The translations under genes and the position numbers were made by a program. DNA of 40,936 bases, from the NCBI RefSeq assembly GCF_011320225.1, contig NZ_JAAOEN010000029.1, positions 1-40,936 of the forward strand. Direction: 5' to 3'. The DNA is from Phytoactinopolyspora limicola. GTDB lineage: Bacteria; Actinomycetota; Actinomycetes; Jiangellales; Jiangellaceae. The notes below the pieces were generated by a model. That model was given only the letters and a program-made list of their open reading frames with translations, had not been told where the DNA came from and did not search any database. Below are positions 20,228 to 27,284 of the stretch, piece after piece; position 1 is the first letter of the stretch, and each line of letters begins with the position of its first letter.

Positions 20228-20372
20228 GCTCCCCCTCTGTCGCGCCGGCCATGACCAACGCTTCAGAGCTGCCTGTCCCGGCCGGTCCCTGATGCCTGAG
20301 AGGTTGACGGGGATGTTGCCCCTTCGGCGCCCCGCCGCGGCACACGCGCTCGCCACGGGGACTCTCCCGGCC
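20228..20372 (-). promoter_or_regulatory. Glycine riboswitch (single aptamer) upstream of gcvP
   Basis: Read on the minus strand, the leader shows the glycine-aptamer core in order: GGGAGAG (20368-20362), CGCCGAAGGGGCAA, CCTCTCAGGCA with AGGGACC, and CGACAGAGGGGGAG ending near 20230. Only one aptamer is seen rather than a tandem pair. It should raise gcvP expression when glycine is abundant. The palindrome GGAGCTCC overlaps the gcvP Shine-Dalgarno downstream, so control by sequestering the ribosome site is possible. Confidence 0.92.
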
Positions 20373-20383
20373 GGAGTTGACGG

Positions 20384-20401
20384 CTATGCGGCCCAGCATA
20401 G
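20384..20401. promoter_or_regulatory. Inverted repeat at the gcvP promoter
   Basis: CTATGC (20384-20389) and GCATAG (20396-20401) form a dyad with a six-base spacer directly upstream of the riboswitch. On the minus strand it contains TATGCT, which fits a -10 box. It may be an operator for gcvP, or for the divergent potassium gene at 20478. Confidence 0.45.
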
Positions 20402-20477
20402 CGCGACCGGCCGACCAGCCACGGCCAGCCACGGCCAGGCATCGTGAGCGGAAGGGGTGGTCGCGGTGTAGCGTCAG

Positions 20478-21902
20478 GTGAGTGCCAAGTGTCGCTTGGG
20501 AGTTCTGGGGCGCAGTCTGCTCCGACGGTTGGGCAATGCCGTGCGCCGCGGGTTAGGCCGTATCGCGCGGTGGCGCCCGCACTTCACCCACCCCGCACAG
20601 TTGGTCGTCGCTGGTTTCGCCACGGCGATCGCGGTCGGAACGGTTCTTCTCTCTCTCCCGGTGGCTCGCGAGGGCCCTGGCTCGGCGTCCTTCCTCGAGG
20701 CGCTGTTCACGGCCACTTCGGGTGTGTGCGTCACCGGGCTGATCGTCGTCGATACACCCGTCTACTGGTCGACCTTCGGTGAGGTCGTCATCCTCGGGTT
20801 GATCCAGGTCGGTGGCTTCGGCCTGATGACCATGGCGTCGCTGCTGGTCATCCTGGTCTCCCGCCGCCTCGGCCTACGCTCGCGGCTGAGCACGGCCGCG
20901 GAGACGAAGAGCCTCGGACTGGGCGACGTGCGACGAGTGGTGTTCGGCGTGGCGAAGGTCAGTATCGTCTTCGAGGCAGCCACGGCCATACTGCTGACCG
21001 CCCGGCTGATGATCGGCTACGACGAACCGTTCGGCCGCGCGACCTACCTCGGCGTGTTCCACGCGATCTCCGCGTTCAACAACGCCGGATTCTCGCTGTA
21101 TGTCGACTCACTCGTCGGCTTCGTCGACGACCCTTGGATCCTGCTGCCCATCGCGATCGCGGTGATCTGTGGTGGCATCGGCTTCCCCGTCATGCTGGAG
21201 CTGCGCCGTGAGCTGCGCCGGCCGGGCCGTTGGAGCCTCCACACCAAGATGACGGTCTGGGCGACGGCCCTGCTGCTGGTGGGTGGCACCGGCTTCATGC
21301 TGCTCAGCGAGTGGGGCAACGAGCGCACCCTCGGATCCCTCTCCCTGCCGTCCAAGGTGACGAATGGCTTCTTTCATGCGGTGATGCCCCGTACGGCCGG
21401 CTTCAACAGCCTCCATGTGGACGAGATGACCGAGGGCACGTGGCTCGGGACCGACGTGCTGATGTTCATCGGCGGCGGCAGTGCCGGTACCGCGGGCGGC
21501 ATCAAGGTCACGACGTTCTTCCTGCTGTTCTTCGTCCTCCTCGCGGAGGTCCGCGGCCGGCGGGCGGTCAACGTCTTCGACCGCCAAGTGGACTCCCGGG
21601 CTCAACGCCAGGCGTTGACCGTCGCGCTGCTCAGCGTGGCGGCCGTCGTCATTCCGACGATCATCATCGTGGAGACCACCGACGTCCCCACCGACCAGGT
21701 ACTGTTCGAGGTCGTCTCAGCGTTCTCGACGGTGGGATTGTCCACCGGGATCACCGCCGACCTGCCGTCCGGCGCCCAAGCGCTGATCGTCATGCTCATG
21801 TTCATCGGCCGCCTCGGACCCATCACGTTCGCCAGTGCCCTTGCCCTCCGGCAGCAGGAGCCTCTCTACCAACTTCCGGAGGCGAGGCCGATCATCGGCT
21901 GA
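20478..21902 (+). CDS. TrkH/KtrB-type potassium uptake channel subunit, paralogue 1
   Basis: A 474-residue membrane protein with the four-fold MPM repeat of the SKT superfamily. The four selectivity-filter loops read VCVTGL (T86, G87), NNAGFS, PRTAGFNSL and STVGLSTGIT, all canonical. It forms the ion pathway of a potassium importer gated by a cytosolic TrkA/KtrA ring. The GTG at 20478 follows TAGCGT by only three bases, so the true start is uncertain; an in-frame GTG at 20541 gives an N terminus closer in length to paralogue 2. It is divergent from gcvP and lies 74 bases before paralogue 2. Confidence 0.92.
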   Translation: MSAKCRLGVLGRSLLRRLGNAVRRGLGRIARWRPHFTHPAQLVVAGFATAIAVGTVLLSLPVAREGPGSASFLEALFTATSGVCVTGLIVVDTPVYWSTFGEVVILGLIQVGGFGLMTMASLLVILVSRRLGLRSRLSTAAETKSLGLGDVRRVVFGVAKVSIVFEAATAILLTARLMIGYDEPFGRATYLGVFHAISAFNNAGFSLYVDSLVGFVDDPWILLPIAIAVICGGIGFPVMLELRRELRRPGRWSLHTKMTVWATALLLVGGTGFMLLSEWGNERTLGSLSLPSKVTNGFFHAVMPRTAGFNSLHVDEMTEGTWLGTDVLMFIGGGSAGTAGGIKVTTFFLLFFVLLAEVRGRRAVNVFDRQVDSRAQRQALTVALLSVAAVVIPTIIIVETTDVPTDQVLFEVVSAFSTVGLSTGITADLPSGAQALIVMLMFIGRLGPITFASALALRQQEPLYQLPEARPIIG

Positions 21903-21941
21903 CCCTTACCTCAACCGCTGACGACACGGCGCCCTGATCGG

Positions 21942-21969
21942 TTGCGGTTGCGTGAACGCGGTGTAATGT
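21942..21969 (+). promoter_or_regulatory. Leaderless sigma-70-type promoter of the second trkH
   Basis: TTGCGG (21942-21947), 16 bases, TAATGT (21964-21969), seven bases, then the GTG at 21977. This implies that paralogue 2 and trkA can be transcribed separately from paralogue 1. Confidence 0.6.
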
Positions 21970-21976
21970 CGCGCGA

Positions 21977-23365
21977 GTGCACGGGGACAAGGGGGCACGC
22001 GACGCCGGCTGGCTGGCATGGTTGATGAGGCACCGGCCGCGATTTACGCATCCCACACAGTTCGTCGTCGCGGGTTTCGCCTTCATGGTCACCGTCGGCA
22101 CGGCGATCCTGATGCTGCCCATCGCGACCGAGGGCCCTGGGTCGGCGAGCTTCATCGAAGCGCTGTTCACGGCGACGTCGGCGGTCTGCATCGTCGGGCT
22201 GATCGTCGTGAGTACGCCGGACTATTGGTCGACGTTCGGCGAAGTCGTCATCATGGGCCTGTTCCAGGTCGGTGGCTTCGGCATCATGACGATGAGCTCG
22301 CTCCTCGTCGTGTTGGTCTCTCGGAGGATGAACCTGCGTTCCCGGTTGACGACGGCCGCCGAGACCAAGAGCCTCGGACTCGGCGATGTCCGGCGGGTGG
22401 TGACCGGGGTCGCCAAGCTCAGCATCACGTTCGAGGCCACCGTGATGATCATCTTGACCACGCGGCTCATGATCAGCCACGACGAGCCCTTCGGGCGTGC
22501 CCTCTATCTGGGTACCTTCCACGCCGTCTCCGCGTTCAACAACGCCGGCTTCTCGCTCTACAACGACAGCCTCGAAGGATTCGTCACCGACCCATTCGTG
22601 CTCCTGCCGATCGCCATCGCTGCCATCGGCGGCGGCATCGGCTTTCCCGTCCTGCTCGAACTACGCCGCCAGTTCCTGAAACCACGTGGCTGGAGCCTCC
22701 ATACGAAGCTGACGGTCTCGATGACCGTGCTGCTACTCATCCTCGGGTCCGCGTTCATCATGGCCAGTGAGTGGCGCAACGACGAGACTCTCGGTCCGCT
22801 GAGTCTGGCCGGCAAGTTCCTGAACGGGTTCTTCCACGGCGCTATGCCACGGTCTACCGGCTTCAACAGCCTGGACATGGAGCAGATGAACGAGGCAACC
22901 TGGCTGGGCACGGACGTGTTGATGTTCATCGGCGCCGGCAGCGCTGGCACCGGCGGCGGGATCAAGGTCACCACGTTCGCGCTGCTGTTCTTCGTGATCT
23001 ACTCCGAGCTTCGCGGTGAACCACATGTCAACATCTTCGACCGCCAGATCAGCTCCCGGGTTCAGCGCCAAGCACTGACCATCGCCCTTCTCACAGTGGC
23101 CCTGGTGGTCATCCCGACGGTGTTCACCCTCTTCGTCACCGACCTGTTCAGTCTCGACCGCGTGTTGTTCGAGGTCATATCTGCTGCCTGTACAGTGGGA
23201 TTGTCGACCGGAATCACCGCCGACCTCCCTGCCGGTATTCAAGGACTTCTTGTCGTGTTGATGTTCGTCGGCCGACTCGGCCCCATCACCCTCGGCACTG
23301 CCCTAGCCTTGCGGCAGCGCACACGCCTGTACGAATATCCCGAAGGGAGGCCGATCATTGGCTAA
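21977..23365 (+). CDS. TrkH/KtrB-type potassium uptake channel subunit, paralogue 2
   Basis: A 462-residue protein closely similar to its upstream neighbour along its full length, a tandem duplication. Filter loops read VCIVGL (V73, G74), NNAGFS, PRSTGFNSL and CTVGLSTGIT. Loop 1 has valine where paralogue 1 and most family members have threonine before the filter glycine, and loop 3 has S-T-G in place of T-A-G. These changes may alter ion selectivity or conductance. The GTG at 21977 is supported by the leaderless promoter. It overlaps trkA by eight bases. Confidence 0.92.
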   Translation: MHGDKGARDAGWLAWLMRHRPRFTHPTQFVVAGFAFMVTVGTAILMLPIATEGPGSASFIEALFTATSAVCIVGLIVVSTPDYWSTFGEVVIMGLFQVGGFGIMTMSSLLVVLVSRRMNLRSRLTTAAETKSLGLGDVRRVVTGVAKLSITFEATVMIILTTRLMISHDEPFGRALYLGTFHAVSAFNNAGFSLYNDSLEGFVTDPFVLLPIAIAAIGGGIGFPVLLELRRQFLKPRGWSLHTKLTVSMTVLLLILGSAFIMASEWRNDETLGPLSLAGKFLNGFFHGAMPRSTGFNSLDMEQMNEATWLGTDVLMFIGAGSAGTGGGIKVTTFALLFFVIYSELRGEPHVNIFDRQISSRVQRQALTIALLTVALVVIPTVFTLFVTDLFSLDRVLFEVISAACTVGLSTGITADLPAGIQGLLVVLMFVGRLGPITLGTALALRQRTRLYEYPEGRPIIG

Positions 23366-24026
23366 GAAGCAGCGCGACAGCAACGTCGTGGTCGTCTGCG
23401 GCCTCGGCCGGTTCGGCAAATCACTGGCGTTGGAGCTGATGAAGGAGGAGACCGAGGTTCTCGGCATCGACGCCGACGCCGACAAGGTCCAGAACGTCTC
23501 CGGTCGGCTCACCCACGCCGTCGTCGCCGACACCACCAAGGTGGAGGTGCTGCGGCAACTGTCGGTGCACGAGTTCACCCGTGCCGTGGTCGGCATCGGC
23601 TCGGACATCGAGTCGAGCATTCTGACGGCGTCGTCGCTGGTGGAGATCGGCATCCCCAACATCTGGGCGAAGGCGATCAGCAACTCCCACGCGCGTATCC
23701 TGACCCAGATCGGTGTCCATCACGTCACCCGACCCGAACACGACATGGGTATCCGGGTAGCACACCTGGTGCGCGGCCGGATGATGGACTACATCGAGTT
23801 CGAGGACGGCTTCGCCATGGTGAAGACCACTCCCCCGGCACACATCGTGGGTAAGCGGCTCAGTGACTCCAAGGTTCGCCAGGAGTACGGCGTGACGATC
23901 GTCGCGATCAAACGGCCTGGTGAAGGATTCACCTACGCCACGGCGGACACCATCATCCGCCCGGGAGACACCGTGATCGCCTCGGGGCTCACCCGCGACT
24001 CAGAGCGGTTCAGCGAAGCGTCCTGA
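23358..24026 (+). CDS. TrkA/KtrA-type potassium channel regulatory subunit
   Basis: A 222-residue cytosolic protein. An N-terminal RCK-N Rossmann domain (VVVVCGLGRFGKSLALELM, with acidic GIDAD after the second strand) binds nucleotide, and a C-terminal RCK-C domain (HIVGKRLSDSKVRQEYGVTIVAIKR) follows. It gates the TrkH subunits. The start is TTG at 23358, overlapping the trkH stop, and GAAGGGAGG at 23342-23350 sits seven bases upstream. Only one regulatory subunit serves two channel genes. Confidence 0.92.
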   Translation: MAKKQRDSNVVVVCGLGRFGKSLALELMKEETEVLGIDADADKVQNVSGRLTHAVVADTTKVEVLRQLSVHEFTRAVVGIGSDIESSILTASSLVEIGIPNIWAKAISNSHARILTQIGVHHVTRPEHDMGIRVAHLVRGRMMDYIEFEDGFAMVKTTPPAHIVGKRLSDSKVRQEYGVTIVAIKRPGEGFTYATADTIIRPGDTVIASGLTRDSERFSEAS

Positions 24027-24051
24027 CCCCCAGGAGCCCAGCCCAGGTGCC

Positions 24052-24081
24052 AGGGCGAAGGCCCTCAGGCCGGTTTGGCCT
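24052..24081. terminator. Pair of hairpins between convergent trkA and merR
   Basis: AGGGC-gaag-GCCCT (24052-24065) and AGGCC-ggttt-GGCCT (24067-24081) stand side by side after the trkA stop and overlap the 3' end of the convergent MerR gene. They probably end both transcripts. Confidence 0.55.
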
Positions 24082-24670
24082 CTCGGGCCCGGCGCCGGGC
24101 GGCGAGCTGATCACCCGGGTGTTCCTGGCCGTCCTCGCCCGGCCGCTCGGCTGGCAGCTCCACGAGGGTGGCCTCAACCTCCCGCCACACCCGGCCAACC
24201 GCGATGCCGAACACACCTTGGCCGCCCTGCACGAGGTCGACTACCTCGTCGGCAGAGGTGCATTCGTAGACGCTGGCGCCGTCGCTCATGAGGGTGATAC
24301 CGGCGAGGTCTTCCACGCCGCGTTCGCGGAGATGGTTCACCGCCTGGCGGATCTGTTGAAGGGACACTCCGGTGTCGAGGAGCCGTTTGACGATCTTGAG
24401 CACGAGGACATCGCGGAACGAGTACAGCCGCTGACTCCCTGAACCCTTCGCCGAACGCACCGTGGGCTCCACCAAACCCGTGCGTGCCCAGTAGTCGAGC
24501 TGCCGGTAGGTGATACCGGCGGCGTTACACGCCGTAGGGCCGCGATATCCGACGTCGTCGGGCACCGGGGAGACGGCGGTGTCGAAGAGCTGTCCCTGAC
24601 CGTGGACGGCGCCGGCGGCGGAATCGTAACGCCCCGGCGAACCGATACCGGAAGTCTTGTCTGCGCTCAC
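24065..24670 (-). CDS. MerR-family transcriptional regulator (Rv1830-like)
   Basis: A 201-residue protein with an N-terminal tail of about 40 residues, then a winged-helix MerR domain (GPTACNAAGITYRQLDYWARTGLVEPT to RDVLVLKIVKRLLDTGVSLQQI). The C-terminal part lacks metal-binding cysteine clusters. Position and length match the MerR gene between gcvB/gcvP and the bifunctional nuclease in M. tuberculosis (Rv1830). The GTG at 24670 has GAAGGGG upstream and a strong promoter at 24704-24732. Targets are not evident; a nearby dyad at 24751-24773 may be its own operator. Confidence 0.88.
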   Translation of the reverse strand: MSADKTSGIGSPGRYDSAAGAVHGQGQLFDTAVSPVPDDVGYRGPTACNAAGITYRQLDYWARTGLVEPTVRSAKGSGSQRLYSFRDVLVLKIVKRLLDTGVSLQQIRQAVNHLRERGVEDLAGITLMSDGASVYECTSADEVVDLVQGGQGVFGIAVGRVWREVEATLVELPAERPGEDGQEHPGDQLAARRRAREAKPA

Positions 24671-24703
24671 GCCGTCCCCTTCGTTATGGATGTGACAGGA
24701 GTG

Positions 24704-24732
24704 ACGCTAGGCCCCAGGCGATTCCGGGTCAA
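24704..24732 (-). promoter_or_regulatory. Sigma-70-type promoter of the MerR gene
   Basis: On the minus strand TTGACC (24732-24727), a 17-base spacer and TAGCGT (24709-24704) give a near-consensus promoter. The start site would fall about 25 bases before the GTG at 24670, leaving room for the GAAGGGG Shine-Dalgarno. Confidence 0.7.
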
Positions 24733-24750
24733 TGCAACACGCGGGCAAGC

Positions 24751-24773
24751 CTCAAGCTCGAGTTCAGCTTGAG
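24751..24773. promoter_or_regulatory. 8-bp dyad upstream of the MerR promoter
   Basis: CTCAAGCT (24751-24758) and AGCTTGAG (24766-24773) are perfect inverted copies with a seven-base spacer, 18 bases upstream of the -35 box. This is a candidate operator, or a hairpin at the end of the nuclease gene upstream (24810 stop). Confidence 0.5.
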
Positions 24774-24809
24774 CTCGACGCACCGGCTGATCCTGGGCAG
24801 ACATGGTGC

Positions 24810-25310
24810 TCAACGCTCCGGCGGTTGGCCGTGGAAATCTTCGGGCGACACCTGGTCGAGGAACTCGCGGAACTTCGCGACCTCGTCCTCGGCGACCTCT
24901 TCGGCCTGCCCCTCGCCGTCAGCCATCAGAACGCCGGCTTCGTCCAGCAACACGTCGGCCGCGTAAATCGGCGAACCGGTCCGCAACGCCAGCGCGATGG
25001 AGTCCGACGGGCGCGAACTGACCTCCACGCCACCAGTAAAAACCAGCTCCGCGAAGTAGGTGCCATCACGGACCTCGGTAATACGGACCTGCTCGAGCGA
25101 TGCTCCCATCGCCTCGAGCACGTCCTTGAAAAGATCATGGGTCAGCGGTCGGGGCGGCACCACACCCTGCTGAGCAAAGGCGATGGCGGTGGCCTCTACC
25201 GCACCGATCCAGATCGGCAGGTAGCGGTTACCACCGACCTCGCGCAGCAGCACGATCGGCTGGTTGGACGGCATCTCCACCCGGACGCCGACGACGTCGA
25301 GTTCGCGCAC
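24810..25310 (-). CDS. DUF151 bifunctional nuclease family protein
   Basis: A 166-residue DUF151 protein (Rv1829-like). Typical blocks are MPSNQPIVLLREVGGNRYLPIWIG, the adjacent AxAIAFAQQG-like EATAIAFAQQGV, RPLTHDLFKDVLEAMG and SSRPSDSIALALRTGSPIYA. Plant and bacterial homologues have RNase/DNase activity; the physiological role in actinobacteria is unclear. The start is GTG at 25310, six bases after a TAGTCT box on the minus strand, so it may have its own leaderless promoter within the 92-base gap after ftsR. The C terminus is acidic. Confidence 0.9.
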   Translation of the reverse strand: MRELDVVGVRVEMPSNQPIVLLREVGGNRYLPIWIGAVEATAIAFAQQGVVPPRPLTHDLFKDVLEAMGASLEQVRITEVRDGTYFAELVFTGGVEVSSRPSDSIALALRTGSPIYAADVLLDEAGVLMADGEGQAEEVAEDEVAKFREFLDQVSPEDFHGQPPER

Positions 25311-25402
25311 AGAACCAGACTACCTTGGCATGGCCGATGCTCCCAGGGCCCACAAGCACAATCGGCCGGCGGAGGCGGACTCGCCCGTCGGGCCGGTATG
25401 GA

Positions 25403-26110
25403 TCACCTGGGCCGCAAGCGCCTGACACCCGCATCGACGAACGCCGCATGCAGCCGGGTGGTCAGCCGGGCGATCTCGGCTGCCGTCTCTTCCGCCCGGC
25501 CCGCGGCGTCGGCACTGCGCTGCCGCAACATGGGCGCCAGGACCTGCTCGACGAGGTCGACCTCACGCTCGGCGGCACTGCGGACCGAACGCAGATGCCG
25601 GGGCCGCAGCCCGTACTGCGCTAGTTCACCGGCCGTACGGGCGACGAAGAGCGCGTGGGCGTCGTAGACGCCGGAGCGGCCCGGCTGCACCAGCGAGAAC
25701 GACTCCAGCTCGGTCAGCAGGGTGTCGTTGATACCGGCCGCCTCCAGGAGCGAGGAGCGGGTCAACGCGACCTCATCCTGAGTGGGCTTCGTATTGGCCG
25801 CCGTATAGGGCGTGACGGTGTGTTCTCCGTCCGAGACCAGCTCTATACCGCGGTCGAGCTGCTCGAGCTGATCTTTGATCACTCGTAGCGGAAGGTAGTG
25901 GTCTCGTTGAACGGTGAGGACGTACCGCAACCGGGCGACGTCGTCGCCGGTGAAACGGCGGTAACCGGATGCGGAGCGCTGCGGCTCGACCAGACCTTCG
26001 GTCTCCAAGAAACGGATCTTGGAAATGCTGATATCGGGAAAATCGGGCCGCAGCTGGGCCAGAACCTCCCCGATACTCATGGTCTGGCGAGCTGGCAGCG
26101 CCGAGCTCAC
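25403..26110 (-). CDS. ftsR: FtsR-like MerR-family regulator (Rv1828 orthologue)
   Basis: A 235-residue MerR-type protein. The N-terminal winged helix reads SIGEVLAQLRPDFPDISISK then IRFLETEGLVEPQRSASGYR, and a longer C-terminal effector region follows. It lies directly after garA with a GTGA overlap, as the FtsR gene of Corynebacterium glutamicum lies next to odhI and as Rv1828 lies next to garA. C. glutamicum FtsR activates ftsZ; that role here is inferred from synteny and domain pattern. The GTG at 26110 is preferred because of the overlap. Confidence 0.88.
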   Translation of the reverse strand: MSSALPARQTMSIGEVLAQLRPDFPDISISKIRFLETEGLVEPQRSASGYRRFTGDDVARLRYVLTVQRDHYLPLRVIKDQLEQLDRGIELVSDGEHTVTPYTAANTKPTQDEVALTRSSLLEAAGINDTLLTELESFSLVQPGRSGVYDAHALFVARTAGELAQYGLRPRHLRSVRSAAEREVDLVEQVLAPMLRQRSADAAGRAEETAAEIARLTTRLHAAFVDAGVRRLRPR

Positions 26111-26631
26111 CTCGGTCCGCCTCCGAAACCGTGCTGACTGGAGTAGTAGACCAGGCGGTATTTACCGACCTGGACTTCGTCGCCGTTCGTGAGCGAGACC
26201 TCGTCCACGCGGTCACGGTTGACGTAGGTGCCGTTGAGGCTGCCGACGTCCGACACCACGAAACCGCCTTCGACGCGGCGGAACTCCGCATGCCGCCGGG
26301 ACACGGTGACGTCATCGAGGAAGATGTCGGAGTCAGGGTGTCGGCCCACGCTCACCGCGTCGGAGTCCAGCAAAAACCGGCTACCGGCGTTGGGACCCCG
26401 CAACACCACGAGCAACGCGCTGCCCTCGGGCAGTGCGTCGACCGCGGCCTGATCGCTGGCACCGAGGTCGCGTCCCTCGTCTCGGTCCGCGTCCTCGCGC
26501 GGGATCATCATCGTGCTCGTGGCGTCGCCAGCCTCTGGCTGCGACACCGACGTCACGATCCTCGATCCACACTGCGAGCAGAACCGGGCATCACTCGGAT
26601 TCTCGTGCCCGCACTGAGTACAGAACGGCAT
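26107..26631 (-). CDS. garA: FHA-domain regulator of 2-oxoglutarate metabolism (GarA/OdhI family) with zinc ribbon
   Basis: A 174-residue protein. An N-terminal zinc ribbon (C4-x2-C7 and C18-x2-C21) precedes a linker and an FHA domain (about 75-165) with the conserved GRHPDSD, SRRH and SLNGT phosphopeptide-binding residues. GarA/OdhI inhibits 2-oxoglutarate dehydrogenase when unphosphorylated. The phospho-acceptor motif, ETT in M. tuberculosis and C. glutamicum, is DAT here (D36-A37-T38), so one of the two adjacent threonines is missing. Streptomyces homologues also have a zinc ribbon. It overlaps ftsR by four bases and a dyad lies in its leader. Confidence 0.93.
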   Translation of the reverse strand: MPFCTQCGHENPSDARFCSQCGSRIVTSVSQPEAGDATSTMMIPREDADRDEGRDLGASDQAAVDALPEGSALLVVLRGPNAGSRFLLDSDAVSVGRHPDSDIFLDDVTVSRRHAEFRRVEGGFVVSDVGSLNGTYVNRDRVDEVSLTNGDEVQVGKYRLVYYSSQHGFGGGPR

Positions 26632-26679
26632 CGGCTCGGCCTCCCGCCGCTGCGTCCGCGGCTCGACATCTTCGGCGCG

Positions 26680-26704
26680 TCGTGAGTCTATGCCAGACTC
26701 ACGA
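26680..26704. promoter_or_regulatory. 10-bp dyad in the garA leader
   Basis: TCGTGAGTCT (26680-26689) and AGACTCACGA (26695-26704) are perfect inverted copies around ATGCC. On the minus strand the dyad includes TAGACT, which fits a -10 box. It lies about 50 bases before the garA start and 100 bases after the gcvH stop, so it may be an operator for garA or a gcvH terminator. Confidence 0.55.
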
Positions 26705-26803
26705 TCTTCGCCTCTAGGGTTGCGAAAGATAGTGGAAACTTATGGCTGGACCAGGCACAGGGTCAACTTCGCGGCTTGTCGCCTAGACCCCGACCGGCCA
26801 CGG

Positions 26804-27190
26804 TTAACCCTCGACCTGCGCGCGGTAGTCCTCAGCGCTCATCAGCCCATCGAACACCGAGGGGTCGTCGGGCACCAACTCGAACATCCAGCCCGCACCG
26901 TAGGGGTCGGTGTTGATCCGCTCCGGCGCGGAGTCGAGTTCGTCGTTGCGGGCCACGACCCGGCCTGACATCGGTGCGAAGAGTTCACTGACACTCTTCG
27001 TCGATTCGAGTTCGCCGCATGTCTTTCCGCCGGTGACGGCGTCGCCAACGGCCGGAAGCTGGACGTAGACGATGTCGCCCAACTGTTCCTGAGCGAAGTG
27101 GGTGATGCCCACCCGGACGCTGCCATCGGCCTCGCCCGGCTTGCGCACCCACTCATGCTCGGAGGTGTATTTCAGGTCCTCGGGGTACAT
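26804..27190 (-). CDS. gcvH: Glycine cleavage system H protein
   Basis: A 128-residue lipoyl carrier that shuttles the aminomethyl group between P and T proteins. The lipoylated lysine is K65 in ELESTKSVSEL; the typical opening KYTSEHEWV and GITHFAQEQLGDIVYVQLP are present. AAGGAGG lies about 12 bases before the ATG at 27190. It sits between the DUF881/sbp group and garA as in mycobacteria. Together with gcvP in this window it suggests glycine catabolism or serine/one-carbon balancing. Confidence 0.96.
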   Translation of the reverse strand: MYPEDLKYTSEHEWVRKPGEADGSVRVGITHFAQEQLGDIVYVQLPAVGDAVTGGKTCGELESTKSVSELFAPMSGRVVARNDELDSAPERINTDPYGAGWMFELVPDDPSVFDGLMSAEDYRAQVEG

Positions 27191-27284
27191 GGGTGGATTC
27201 TGCCTCCTTCAACGGCGGGACGCCTTCCAGCGTGCACGCCACATCATCACACGCCCAGGACTCGTCGTCGCGGGCGCCCTCCGG

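Noticed and set aside
20482-20484. GTG seven bases after TAGCGT as a leaderless start for the first trkH
   Set aside because: The spacing fits the pattern seen elsewhere, but this GTG is out of frame with trkH and meets a stop after 24 codons.
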